DNA of 64,000 bases, from positions 1-64,000 of the forward strand of contig JAGWYJ010000001.1 in the NCBI GenBank assembly GCA_018969425.1, read 5' to 3'. The notes under the pieces are model-generated. The model had not been told where the DNA came from. It made no database searches and saw only the letters and a list, made by a program, of their open reading frames with translations. The position numbers and the translations under genes were made by a program. Below are positions 44,611 through 53,006 of the stretch, piece by piece. Source of the stretch: Alphaproteobacteria bacterium. GTDB taxonomy: Bacteria; Pseudomonadota; Alphaproteobacteria; Caulobacterales; Hyphomonadaceae. Position 1 is the stretch's first letter. Every line of letters begins with the position of its first letter.

Positions 44611-45132
44611 ATGATCCGGACCGTTCCCCTCCTGTCCATACTCCTGGCTCTCAGCGCCGCGCCCGGCCTTGCGCAGGTTCCCAGAGGTTATGCTCCGGTT
44701 GCTCCGGAGGTGCGCGAACGAGCGGAGGAATCGAGCGCCTGGCGACTCCAGACCGGGGTTGAAGCCCTCCAGGCTAAGAACTTCGTCGTCGCAGAGACGG
44801 TCTTCGAAGAGGTCCTCAAACGCGACAATCGCAATCCAAGCGTCAATTTCATGATGGGGGTCACGAAAATGAGCCTCGAGAAATGGCCTGAAGCCCGTCG
44901 CTACCTGGAGATCGCAGTGAGAGGAGATCCCAAGAATCCAGACCCCAAAAGCCGCCTCGGGGTCACCCTGATCAAGCTCGGGGACATGGACGCTGCGATG
45001 GACCAGAGAGCCGCCCTGGTGAAGATGTCGGAGGCCTGCAAAGGACAGTGCAGACTGTCTGAGTATATCTCCGGAGGCATCGCGATGATCGACAGCGCAC
45101 GACCGCCCGCCGCGCCCCCCTCGGGGCCGTGA
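44611..45132 (+). CDS. Secreted TPR-repeat protein
   Basis: A 173-residue periplasmic protein with a signal peptide (MIRTVPLLSILLALSAAPGLAQ) and two to three tetratricopeptide-like repeats (about residues 45-130): WRLQTGVEALQAKNFVVAETVFEEVLKRDNRNP, then VTKMSLEKWPEARRYLEIAVRGDPKNPD and LGVTLIKLGDMDAAMDQ. TPRs mediate protein-protein contacts, and the partner is unknown. A Pro-rich tail ends the protein. It faces the minus-strand mnmA gene. Confidence 0.8.
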   Translation: MIRTVPLLSILLALSAAPGLAQVPRGYAPVAPEVRERAEESSAWRLQTGVEALQAKNFVVAETVFEEVLKRDNRNPSVNFMMGVTKMSLEKWPEARRYLEIAVRGDPKNPDPKSRLGVTLIKLGDMDAAMDQRAALVKMSEACKGQCRLSEYISGGIAMIDSARPPAAPPSGP

Positions 45133-45366
45133 ACACGGAACGTCTGGGGCGCCGCCTTATCGCCACACGCTCAGGTGCGTTGGGATTTTGCTTGGTTGTC
45201 CGGCTCAAATTCGGAACTCTGTCGGCTGAAACACCGGTGATGCGGGCTCCGCGCCGATGGCAGTTGGGGGTCGTATAAGCCACCCGCCTGATTGGCCTCA
45301 GTTCGACGTTTAGCTCGGTGAGGCATGAACAGCAGAACGCGTCCACGCGACGCGGTCCGGGCGTGC

Positions 45367-46674
45367 TCAGAGATCTTCGAGGCGAGACTCCGCGGGCACG
45401 GTCGAGGTTATGAAGCCGCCGCCCAGAACGCGCTGTCCGTCCGGCAGGGAGTAAAGAACACACGCCTGTCCCGGAGCGACCCCCTCCTCCGGCTGATCAA
45501 AAAAGAAGGCGGGCGCTCCTTTCAAAAGGCCGAGACGACCTGGAACCGGCGCACGCGTCGATCGAACGCGCGCAAGCGCGCCAAGGCCTCCTTCGCATGC
45601 GCTCAGGAGATCACCATCGCCCAGCCAGTTATGTTCGCCGAGAGTCAGTTTCGATGTCAGAAGCGCCTCTCTGGGACCGACAACAACGCGACGACCCGGC
45701 GCATCGAGGCGAACCACATACAAGGGATCGCCAGCAGAGACACCCAGTCCGCGTCGTTGCCCGATCGTGAAGCGAATGACGCCTTCGTGACGTCCCATCA
45801 CGCGCCCGTCGAGGTGCACGATGTCGCCAGGCTCGGCCGCACCCGGCCTCAGACGCTCCACAATCTCAGAGTACTTTCCGGTCGGAACGAAGCAGATATC
45901 CTGACTGTCAGGTTTGGCTGCGACCCTCAGACCCAGAGCCGCCGCAGCGCGACGGACGTCGTCCTTCTTCATGCCTCCCAATGGAAACCGCAGAAAATCA
46001 AGCTGGGCCCGGGTCGTCGCGAATAGGAAATACGATTGATCACGATCAGGGTCTGCGGCGCGCGCAAGCTCAGCGCCTGAAGGACCAACCTGCCGGCGGA
46101 TATAGTGACCCGTCACCATGCATGCGGCGCCGAGATCGCGCGCCACCCCCAGCAGATCAGTGAATTTCACCGTCTGATTGCAACGTACGCAGGGAATCGG
46201 CGTTGCGCCCGCCAGATAAGAATCAGCGAAATCGTCCATGACCTGCTGACGAAAGCGGCTCTCGTAATCGAGGACATAGTGAGGAATTCCGAGCGCCTCA
46301 CATACCCGGCGAGCGTCGTGAATATCCTGTCCGGCGCAGCAGGCGCCCTGCTTTTTGAGAGCGGCGCCGTGATCATAAAGCTGAAGCGTGACGCCGACGA
46401 CATCATAGCCGGCATACTTCGCCAGGGCGGCGGCGACCGAAGAATCGACACCGCCCGACATGGCGACAACCACCCGTATGCCGGAGCGATCAGCGCCGAG
46501 GCCGAAGTCCAGATCAGCGCCAGACAGATTGACGCCCTCAAGTCGCGAGAAGTCGCAGAGCCCCGCCTCAGCGCCCTCATCGCCAAGAGAGACGGCCAGA
46601 GGGCCTGCGCCCTCAGGCGGAGAGGCGGCATCCCTCTCAGACGCCGGATCGCGTCGGGATATAAGCGTCGTCAT
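45367..46674 (-). CDS. mnmA: tRNA-specific 2-thiouridylase MnmA
   Basis: A 435-residue ATP-dependent enzyme thiolating U34 of tRNAs for Lys, Glu and Gln. The P-loop-like PP motif is [17 protein letters not shown] (about residues 69-85). The catalytic Cys is in [14 protein letters not shown] and the second in [13 protein letters not shown]. The C-terminal barrel ends GGGFITSTV. The N-terminus is longer than usual by about 50 residues, yet the 46674 ATG has a perfect AGGAGG 5 nt upstream, so the extension is probably translated. The HEPN-like gene is divergent from it. Confidence 0.95.
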   Translation of the reverse strand: MTTLISRRDPASERDAASPPEGAGPLAVSLGDEGAEAGLCDFSRLEGVNLSGADLDFGLGADRSGIRVVVAMSGGVDSSVAAALAKYAGYDVVGVTLQLYDHGAALKKQGACCAGQDIHDARRVCEALGIPHYVLDYESRFRQQVMDDFADSYLAGATPIPCVRCNQTVKFTDLLGVARDLGAACMVTGHYIRRQVGPSGAELARAADPDRDQSYFLFATTRAQLDFLRFPLGGMKKDDVRRAAAALGLRVAAKPDSQDICFVPTGKYSEIVERLRPGAAEPGDIVHLDGRVMGRHEGVIRFTIGQRRGLGVSAGDPLYVVRLDAPGRRVVVGPREALLTSKLTLGEHNWLGDGDLLSACEGGLGALARVRSTRAPVPGRLGLLKGAPAFFFDQPEEGVAPGQACVLYSLPDGQRVLGGGFITSTVPAESRLEDL

Positions 46675-46825
46675 GTGCGCCTCCTACGGGGTCAAGGCCC
46701 GCAGCAAACCTAAGGGAGAAAATGCTGTAGCCCAGGTTGGCGGGAATGTGGAGATGCCGGCTAAGACGAAAGTCTGCATCATGGAGGGAATTTTCCGCTG
46801 CTGCGTTCTGACCTATGAGATCGCC

Positions 46826-47455
46826 ATGACCCACGATCCCGAACCGCCCTCCCACTATCTGTTTCAGACAAGCCAGCCTCGCGAGCTCCTCGCCTGCGCC
46901 GAGTTCGCCGCTGTTCAGGCCCGTCAGGTTCACGACGATCACGGGGCCTGGAGATGGCTTATCATCTCCCTTGTCCTCGGAGTTCAGAACGCCTGCCTGT
47001 GCGCGCTCGACAGCCGGGACGAGGATGGCACCAATGCGATGCGCCGCGCCGATGCGCGCCGGATCCGAAGATGGCGCGAGACGGGCGGCCGATCTCCTCC
47101 GCCCCACGCCCTGTCCGAACCCCGGATCGTATCAGTTCTTGAACTTGTGAATCGGGTCAGCGACCGGAAATTCCTTCCTCCCCCCTATCAGCTGCCCCTC
47201 GAAGCTGAGGCCGAGGAGCGTTTCTCGGCCCTTGTGGAGCTGCGAAACACCTTTCTGCATTTCAGTGAAGACGGATGGAGCTTTGACTTGCGGGAAGCCC
47301 CGCCGCTGGCGCTTGCGGCGTGCGATATCATACGCCACCTCGCGGTCACGCAGCCGACCTACCTCCCGCGGGCTGAGCGAGGCCACCGGGACCGCATCGC
47401 GCACGCCCTCGAGGACATAGAAGCCGCTATGGAGCATTTCGCCCACGGCGCATGA
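46826..47455 (+). CDS. HEPN-domain-like hypothetical protein
   Basis: A 209-residue cytosolic protein of no recognised family name. Its C-terminal half contains SALVELRNTFLHFSEDGW, matching the HEPN nuclease/RNA-binding signature R-x4-6-H as RNTFLH (about residues 140-150), within an otherwise helical domain (LELVNRVSDRKFL and ALAACDIIRHLAV). No antitoxin-like partner lies beside it, so toxin function is not supported. The start is uncertain. ATG at 46826 (MTHDPEPPS) is chosen, 46781 is possible, and the track's 46460 start lies inside mnmA. Confidence 0.6.
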   Translation: MTHDPEPPSHYLFQTSQPRELLACAEFAAVQARQVHDDHGAWRWLIISLVLGVQNACLCALDSRDEDGTNAMRRADARRIRRWRETGGRSPPPHALSEPRIVSVLELVNRVSDRKFLPPPYQLPLEAEAEERFSALVELRNTFLHFSEDGWSFDLREAPPLALAACDIIRHLAVTQPTYLPRAERGHRDRIAHALEDIEAAMEHFAHGA

Positions 47456-47472
47456 GCAGAGACCGCTGTCCC

Positions 47473-48795
47473 TCAGGGACCTGCTCTTGAAACGCGCCAC
47501 ACGACATTCCCGACGTCATCAGCGACAAGAAGCGCGCCATCCTTTCCAAAGGATACGCCTGCAGGCCGCCCCCGGGCCTCATTTCGTTCATTGAGAAATC
47601 CTGTCAGGACATCGACCATAGCCCCCGACGGACGTCCTTCCGAGAACGGAATGAAAACCACCCTGTACCCGCTCGGAGGAGAGCGGTTCCAGGATCCGTG
47701 CTGACCGACAAAAGCCCCATTTGCGAAGGCCTCACCCAGTCCTCCGCCGGGAGCGAAGGCAAGACCCAGCGACGCCGTGTGCGCGCCTAGGGCGTAATCA
47801 GGTTCGACGGCGGTCGCCACCAGATCCGGTCGGGCCGGCCTGACCCGATCGTCGACATTTTTACCGAAATAGCTGTAGGGCCAGCCGTAAAACGCCCCCT
47901 CGGTCAGCGACGTCATATAGTCAGGCGGCAGATCAGGCCCGAGCTCATCGCGCTCATTCACCGTCGTCCAAAGGCGTCCCGTCTCGGGTTCAAATGCCAG
48001 ACCGTTGGGATTTCGAAGCCCCGTGGCGAACAGCATGCCAGCGCCGCTTTCGATGTCCACCTTCCACACGGCGGCGCGCCCCTGCTCGTTGTTCAGCCCG
48101 TTTTCGCCAATATTGCTGTTCGACCCGACCGTCGCGTAGAGCGCTCTGCCATCCGGGGTCGCGAGAATATTCTTGGTCCAGTGATGATTTATCGGCCCGC
48201 CCGGCAAATCCGCGACATGTCTGCCCGGATCATCGATCGACAGCACTCCAGGAGAATAAGGAAAGGATCTGATGCTGTCCGCATTGGCGACATAAAGGCG
48301 GTCTCCCGCCAGAGCCATTCCGAAGGGCGAATGCAGGCCTGAAAGCAAAACAGAGCGCACATCAGCCTCACCGTCCCCGTTCGTATCCCGCAACAGCGTG
48401 ATACGATCAGGGCTGCGCACGCCGGCGCCGGCCCCGCTCATGACCAGCGAGGCCACGAAGCCCCTCAGCCCCCCGGCCCCCGGCGACTTCGCCGGCGCGT
48501 TGGTTTCCGCAACGATGACATCTCCATTCGGGAGGACATACAGCCAGCGCGGATGATCAAGTCCGCGGGCGAACGCCTTAACTGTCAAACCGGAAGCCGC
48601 CTGAGGCGTCTCATCGGCGCCCCAGCCGACAGGCTTGGCGGTGCGGACAGTCGGAATGAGCGATGATTGCGGCGCCGGCAGGACGGGACGAGGCCCCACA
48701 GCGGACGGAGACGGGTTTACCGCTGGCTGCGCACAGCCTGCGACCACGACAAGTCCGATCAGGGCCGAGTACTTAAGACAATATCGCCAACGCAT
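47473..48795 (-). CDS. GSDH-type sorbosone/glucose dehydrogenase-like lipoprotein
   Basis: A 440-residue beta-propeller protein of the glucose/sorbosone dehydrogenase family. A signal peptide with lipobox VAGC (Cys about 21) anchors it in the envelope. Blades are marked by ARGLDHPRWLYVLPNGDVIVAETN, DRITLLRDTNGDGEADVRSVLLSGLHSPFGMAL, and FATGLRNPNGLAFEPETGRLWTTVNERDELG. Members of this family oxidise sugars with PQQ, but many homologues lack proven activity. The gene before it on the same strand is a small Cys-rich protein. Confidence 0.88.
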   Translation of the reverse strand: MRWRYCLKYSALIGLVVVAGCAQPAVNPSPSAVGPRPVLPAPQSSLIPTVRTAKPVGWGADETPQAASGLTVKAFARGLDHPRWLYVLPNGDVIVAETNAPAKSPGAGGLRGFVASLVMSGAGAGVRSPDRITLLRDTNGDGEADVRSVLLSGLHSPFGMALAGDRLYVANADSIRSFPYSPGVLSIDDPGRHVADLPGGPINHHWTKNILATPDGRALYATVGSNSNIGENGLNNEQGRAAVWKVDIESGAGMLFATGLRNPNGLAFEPETGRLWTTVNERDELGPDLPPDYMTSLTEGAFYGWPYSYFGKNVDDRVRPARPDLVATAVEPDYALGAHTASLGLAFAPGGGLGEAFANGAFVGQHGSWNRSPPSGYRVVFIPFSEGRPSGAMVDVLTGFLNERNEARGRPAGVSFGKDGALLVADDVGNVVWRVSRAGP

Positions 48796-48926
48796 CCTGA
48801 CACCCTCGCCTACGCCACGCCGCCGACATCAGCCTTACGACCGCCCCGTCTGCAGCTGAAAGCTTCTCCAAACTGAACCCAGGCCACGCTGCCTCTAGCG
48901 ACACCATTCCCACCTTAAAAGGCGAG

Positions 48927-49109
48927 TCAGGTCTGCGCCGTCCATCGAGCCAACTCAAGATCCGGATCAAGGCCTAAGGACCGCACGACCTGCTCCCATC
49001 GCGTCAGCGCATCCCAGTAATAGTCGAAAATGCACGGACAACATCCTCGCCGGCAACACTCCTCAGGCGCAGGACGAACGGGCGGCGGAGGCGTCACGCT
49101 GTCCGTCAC
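48927..49109 (-). CDS. Oxidoreductase-like Cys-rich small protein
   Basis: A 60-residue protein with the motif PEECCRRGCCPCIFDYYWDALTRWE, which fits the short 'oxidoreductase-like' N-terminal domain family (Pro-rich lead, CC-x3-C-x2-C-x-D-x-Y). Function is unknown and a metal or redox role is likely. The start is GTG at 49109, with no strong Shine-Dalgarno visible. It lies between the tannase-like gene and the GSDH gene on the same strand. Confidence 0.75.
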   Translation of the reverse strand: MTDSVTPPPPVRPAPEECCRRGCCPCIFDYYWDALTRWEQVVRSLGLDPDLELARWTAQT

Positions 49110-49168
49110 CGGCCCAAAACCGCCATTCGACCCTCAGCGCCCAACGCCATTGCGTCTCTATCCGCGTT

Positions 49169-50650
49169 CTATTTGCACTCGAACTGATCGGGGCTTCGGC
49201 CGTCTCCTGCGCCCTTGTAGACAGCCTGGGACGGATAGGCGCACACCCGACGTGAACCTCCCGAGGAGAATGACGCTGTCATCTCTGAAGGGATCTCTCC
49301 GCGGGTCGCCCAACGATCAAGAACATCCAGATAATCCACCCGATCGGGTCCCGGCCCACCCTGGCAGTGAAGAACGCCAGGTAACATGAATAACCTTACA
49401 TCGTCTTTCGCTGACGGATCACGCGCATAGACTTCGTCAACGTACCGGATCGACATTAAGGGAGACAGTGCGGCGTCCGACCAGCCGTGATACATCAACA
49501 GCTTGCCTCCCGAAGTCCGGAAGCCGGACAGATCCGGGTTCGTCGGACTCATCGTCTTCTGAAGCCACGCCGCCTCGCCCGCCAGCTTCGAGAGGTCAAA
49601 ACTCAGATAGCTCCAGTCAGGGTCCTGCTTGACGAAGTACTTCATGAAGCCGACGCCGAAACCGTAGGCGAGGCTCGGAACCCCCGGAGCGACCGCGTTC
49701 TTCGCCCCGGCAAGCCAGGTCCGCCAACCCGCCGGGTGGGATTCGCCGCCGAACGGAAAGCCGACATGATACGTCTTCCCGTTCTCCCTCGGCCCGTCCA
49801 GAATGGCTCTGACGGCGGCAAGTTCAGGTTTGGACAAGCAACCGTCCGCGTTAGCTCCCTTACACGCCAGTCGAGCAGGATCGAATGAACAGGCGCGGGG
49901 GTCGGCCATGACGCCGTCCTCAAGACCGTCGAGCTTGTCGCAGGATGCGAGCGCCGCCTTGCCCAGAGCGGACATGTCCGCTTGGTTCAGCACGGGCGCC
50001 GAAAGATCGCCCGGATCGGGATACATCTTGCGAGTGACGTTCACGAAGGTCGCCGCGATGCCCGTGAAATCCAGAGCCGGCGCGCCCGCCACGATCGCGT
50101 CGAAATCATCAGGATAGCGCTGGGCCGCCATCAAGCCCTGGCGTCCGCCGTTGGAGCACCCTGCGAAATAGGACTTTTCAGGGGAGCGACCATAGCGCGC
50201 CCGCACCGCCGTCTTGGAGACCTCGGTAACCCTGTGGATCGCGGCGTGCGCGTAATTCACGACGCGCTCCATTTCTCCGTAGGCCCATGAACCGTCGGCT
50301 CCGGCAGCCTTGTGACCTGTATCGGTGCCTGCGGTCGCGTACCCTTTCTGGAGGGCGCCAAGCGCCAGGGCCTGATTTTCGACCGATCCCGCAAAACCTC
50401 CCTGACCGCCCATAACGAACTTCCCGTTCCAGGCATCGGGCAGCCAGACCGCGAAATTCGTCTCTCTGCCGATCACCCCGGTCAGCTTGCAATGAGGCGC
50501 CGGAGCGTTGCCTGGGACAGCATCCACAATCTTTACGTCGGGAAGCTGCAAACCCTTGAGGCTCTCACAAGCGATCTGCGCGTGCGCCGCGTTCGACATG
50601 GCCAGCGCCAGAACCGCGCCGGACGCAAACCGAGTCAACACCAACTTCAT
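49169..50650 (-). CDS. Tannase/feruloyl-esterase family hydrolase, secreted
   Basis: A 493-residue secreted alpha/beta hydrolase. Signal peptide SGAVLALAMSNAAHAQ. The nucleophile motif is YFAGCSNGGRQGLMAAQRYP (CS-type GxSxG-like, about residues 160-180), the acid is in LMYHGWSDAALSP, and the last pair is PGVLHCQGGPGPD, together giving the CS-D-HC arrangement of this family, with a disulfide joining the two Cys. Family members cut esters of gallic or ferulic acid, and the substrate is unproven here. The start at 50650 has GGGA 8 nt upstream, and the track's 50692 adds a non-signal leader. Confidence 0.9.
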   Translation of the reverse strand: MKLVLTRFASGAVLALAMSNAAHAQIACESLKGLQLPDVKIVDAVPGNAPAPHCKLTGVIGRETNFAVWLPDAWNGKFVMGGQGGFAGSVENQALALGALQKGYATAGTDTGHKAAGADGSWAYGEMERVVNYAHAAIHRVTEVSKTAVRARYGRSPEKSYFAGCSNGGRQGLMAAQRYPDDFDAIVAGAPALDFTGIAATFVNVTRKMYPDPGDLSAPVLNQADMSALGKAALASCDKLDGLEDGVMADPRACSFDPARLACKGANADGCLSKPELAAVRAILDGPRENGKTYHVGFPFGGESHPAGWRTWLAGAKNAVAPGVPSLAYGFGVGFMKYFVKQDPDWSYLSFDLSKLAGEAAWLQKTMSPTNPDLSGFRTSGGKLLMYHGWSDAALSPLMSIRYVDEVYARDPSAKDDVRLFMLPGVLHCQGGPGPDRVDYLDVLDRWATRGEIPSEMTASFSSGGSRRVCAYPSQAVYKGAGDGRSPDQFECK

Positions 50651-50829
50651 GACCATATCCCAAAATCGCCAACCGGGAGGGAAGTGTCGCATACCCGGGA
50701 CCGAGGCTCAATCGCTTCACCATCAGGAAAACCGGACATCGAACGCGCGCCTGCCCTCCCCCATTGACACCTCCTCGTCCCCCGCTCAACTCACCTTAAA
50801 AGACCCCCTCCGATCCGCAGGAGAGCTCC

Positions 50830-51606
50830 ATGCGCAAGACCGCCATCGTTACAGGGTCCACCAGCGGCATCGGAGAAGCGATCGCCAGAGGTCTGGCTCA
50901 AGCCGGCTGCAATGTGATGCTCAACGGCTTCGGGTCTCCGGATAAGATAGAAACGCTTCGCCGCGAGATCGAAACGTCGAGCCTTTGCGAAGTCGCTTAC
51001 TCAGCCGCCGACCTGACAAGACCCGACGAAATCGAGCAGATGTTCGAATATGCGACCGCGAAACTAGGCCAGGTCGACGTCGTCGTGAATAACGCTGGGA
51101 TTCAGCACGTCAGTCCGATCGAGAGTTTTCCACCCGCAAAATGGGACCAGATCATCGCCCTTAATCTGAGCGCCGCTTTCCATACGACACGATTGGCGTT
51201 CCCTGAGATGAAAAAAGCCGGATGGGGACGGATCATCAACATTGCGTCCGCCCACGCCCTTGTCGCTTCTCCCTTCAAATCAGCCTATGTGGCTGCCAAG
51301 CATGGCTTACTCGGACTGACGCGCGCCTCTGCTCTTGAGGGCGCGGCCTTCGGCGTGAGGGTCAACGCCATTTGTCCAGGATATGTGAAGACCTCGCTCG
51401 TGGAAAATCAGATCGCTGACACTGCGCAGGCGCGGGGCCTCAGCGAGGAGGCGGTGATACGAGATGTCATCCTCGCCGCTCAGCCGACCCGACAGTTTGT
51501 CCGCACCGAGGATATCGCAGCTCTCGCTGTCTTTCTCATCAGCGACGCCGCCGCACAGATCAACGGCGCCGCCCTGCCGATCGATGGCGGCTGGACGGCG
51601 CAGTAG
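50830..51606 (+). CDS. bdhA: D-3-hydroxybutyrate dehydrogenase
   Basis: A 258-residue SDR. The cofactor motif is VTGSTSGIGEAIARGLA, and the N-terminal arrangement with NGFGSPDKIETLRREIE is that of NAD-dependent 3-hydroxybutyrate dehydrogenases. Catalytic residues are in INIASAHALVASPFKSAYVAAKHGL, where the SPxKSAYxAAKHG form is characteristic of Bdh. It interconverts D-3-hydroxybutyrate and acetoacetate, linked to PHB use. The Cys-cluster gene follows 7 nt after its stop. Confidence 0.92.
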   Translation: MRKTAIVTGSTSGIGEAIARGLAQAGCNVMLNGFGSPDKIETLRREIETSSLCEVAYSAADLTRPDEIEQMFEYATAKLGQVDVVVNNAGIQHVSPIESFPPAKWDQIIALNLSAAFHTTRLAFPEMKKAGWGRIINIASAHALVASPFKSAYVAAKHGLLGLTRASALEGAAFGVRVNAICPGYVKTSLVENQIADTAQARGLSEEAVIRDVILAAQPTRQFVRTEDIAALAVFLISDAAAQINGAALPIDGGWTAQ

Positions 51607-51613
51607 GACACAA

Positions 51614-52063
51614 ATGCCCGTACTTCCTCCTCTCGCACGAGGCCGTTCCTGTGAAGGGTGCACCGTCTGCTGCAAACTTCCGGAAGCGGCGTCTGTCAAA
51701 AAGCCCGCTCAGACATGGTGTTCGCATTGCGCAATCGGCGAGGGTTGCCGGATCTATGATCAGCGACCGGATGAATGCAGGACGTTCTTCTGCGGATGGG
51801 TCCTCGATGAGGGGCTTGACGACGCCTGGCGCCCTGAACGCTCACGCATGCTTGTCAAGTTCGAGCCGGGTCGGATCGTCATCCATGTCGACAAGGATAG
51901 GAAGGGCGCGTGGAGACGAGAACCTTTCCTTTCCCAGATCCGGACGTGGGCTCAGGCGGCGCTCCTACACAGAGGCGAGGTTATCATCTGGGACGGTGCG
52001 GATCGCCTGCGCATCATGCCTGACGGACAAGCCGTCGCCACAGCCGCTCCACGGAGGGGATAA
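51614..52063 (+). CDS. YkgJ-like Cys-cluster protein
   Basis: A 149-residue small protein with the Cys cluster CEGCTVCCKLPE (about residues 13-24), then CSHCAIGEGCRIYDQRPDECRTFFCGW, the pattern of the zinc/iron-chelating YkgJ family. Function is unknown and metal binding is expected. ATG at 51614 has AGGA 5 nt upstream, overlapping the bdhA stop region, so coexpression with bdhA is likely. The larger track frame (51464) runs back into bdhA. It converges on flgL. Confidence 0.8.
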   Translation: MPVLPPLARGRSCEGCTVCCKLPEAASVKKPAQTWCSHCAIGEGCRIYDQRPDECRTFFCGWVLDEGLDDAWRPERSRMLVKFEPGRIVIHVDKDRKGAWRREPFLSQIRTWAQAALLHRGEVIIWDGADRLRIMPDGQAVATAAPRRG

Positions 52064-52068
52064 AGCCT

Positions 52069-52992
52069 CTATCTAAGAACGTTCAACAGCGACATGCTCT
52101 TCAGCATATTGAAAACGCTGGCGGAACTTTCATAGGCGAACTGAGCCTGATTGAGCCGGACCGCCACCTCCGCGAGATCAACCTCCACGATGCCGCCCAT
52201 CGCCTGATTCAGCGTTTGGACCTGATCGTCGTGACGTTTGATCGCCACGTCCGTATCGTTGAGCAAACGACCGTTCTGCGCCTGAGCCATCAGCAGCTTG
52301 TCGAATGCGGCCCCGAGACTTGAAAGCTCGTTCTGAAGCGCGGCGCTTTGCGCAGAGGTCAGGGAACGGCCAAAGGGACCGGACGGTCCGGCGTCAAACT
52401 CCGCCAGACGCTTGATCGACGCCAGAGCATCGGTGGCGATGTCCGAGGCGACGCCTCCGACGTTGATGGTCCTGCCCTCCTCGATACGAACGACCTGAGG
52501 GTCCGCCCCCTGCTGGATTGAGGACGCCAGCGGATTAGCCGCCAGCTCATCAAGGCTCTCGGCGATGATGGGCGGGCGATCATTGAGAACTCCCCCGAAA
52601 AGATACCGATCGCCAAGGCGGGTGTTCATCGCTTCGCGAACGATGGAAAAGGCTTCCTCGAGCTGATTTCTAACGCTGGCGCCGTTTTCAAGGCTGATGT
52701 TTTCGAACAGGCCCGCGCGGAGCTTCGAGACCACGTCGGATGCGCGCTCGAGGGCGAGATCCTGAACCTCCATCCGCGTCTTGACCTCCTCAGCCGCCGC
52801 CCGAAGGCTTTCCGTGCGGGCGAGCATGCGCCCGGCTGAAACCAGCGTCTGACTCTGGCGTCCGTATCCCTTGAGATCGGTCTCACGGGTCTGTTCAGAG
52901 CTCTGGCGGGCGGCCTCGACGAGGGACTTCTGCGCCCGCGCGAGATCGAGCATCGAGGACTGAGGGATCATTGCAGAGGCGATGCGGTTCAT
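52069..52992 (-). CDS. flgL: Flagellar hook-associated protein 3 (FlgL)
   Basis: A 307-residue flagellin-like junction protein between hook and filament. Conserved ends: N-terminal helix region NRIASAMIPQSSMLDLARAQKSLVEAARQ and C-terminal coiled coil VDLAEVAVRLNQAQFAYESSASVFNMLKSMSLLNVLR. Middle part contains DRYLFGGVLNDRPPI, typical of FlgL/FliC homologues. It begins at 52992, since the track's 53010 ATG adds six residues. It follows flgK by 14 nt on the same strand. Confidence 0.93.
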   Translation of the reverse strand: MNRIASAMIPQSSMLDLARAQKSLVEAARQSSEQTRETDLKGYGRQSQTLVSAGRMLARTESLRAAAEEVKTRMEVQDLALERASDVVSKLRAGLFENISLENGASVRNQLEEAFSIVREAMNTRLGDRYLFGGVLNDRPPIIAESLDELAANPLASSIQQGADPQVVRIEEGRTINVGGVASDIATDALASIKRLAEFDAGPSGPFGRSLTSAQSAALQNELSSLGAAFDKLLMAQAQNGRLLNDTDVAIKRHDDQVQTLNQAMGGIVEVDLAEVAVRLNQAQFAYESSASVFNMLKSMSLLNVLR

Positions 52993-53006
52993 GAGACTTA
53001 ATCCTC

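Noticed and set aside
46460-46825. Upstream extension of the HEPN-like gene as given in the ORF track
   Set aside because: It overlaps the 5' part of mnmA on the opposite strand and has no conserved motif; ATG at 46826 is preferred.
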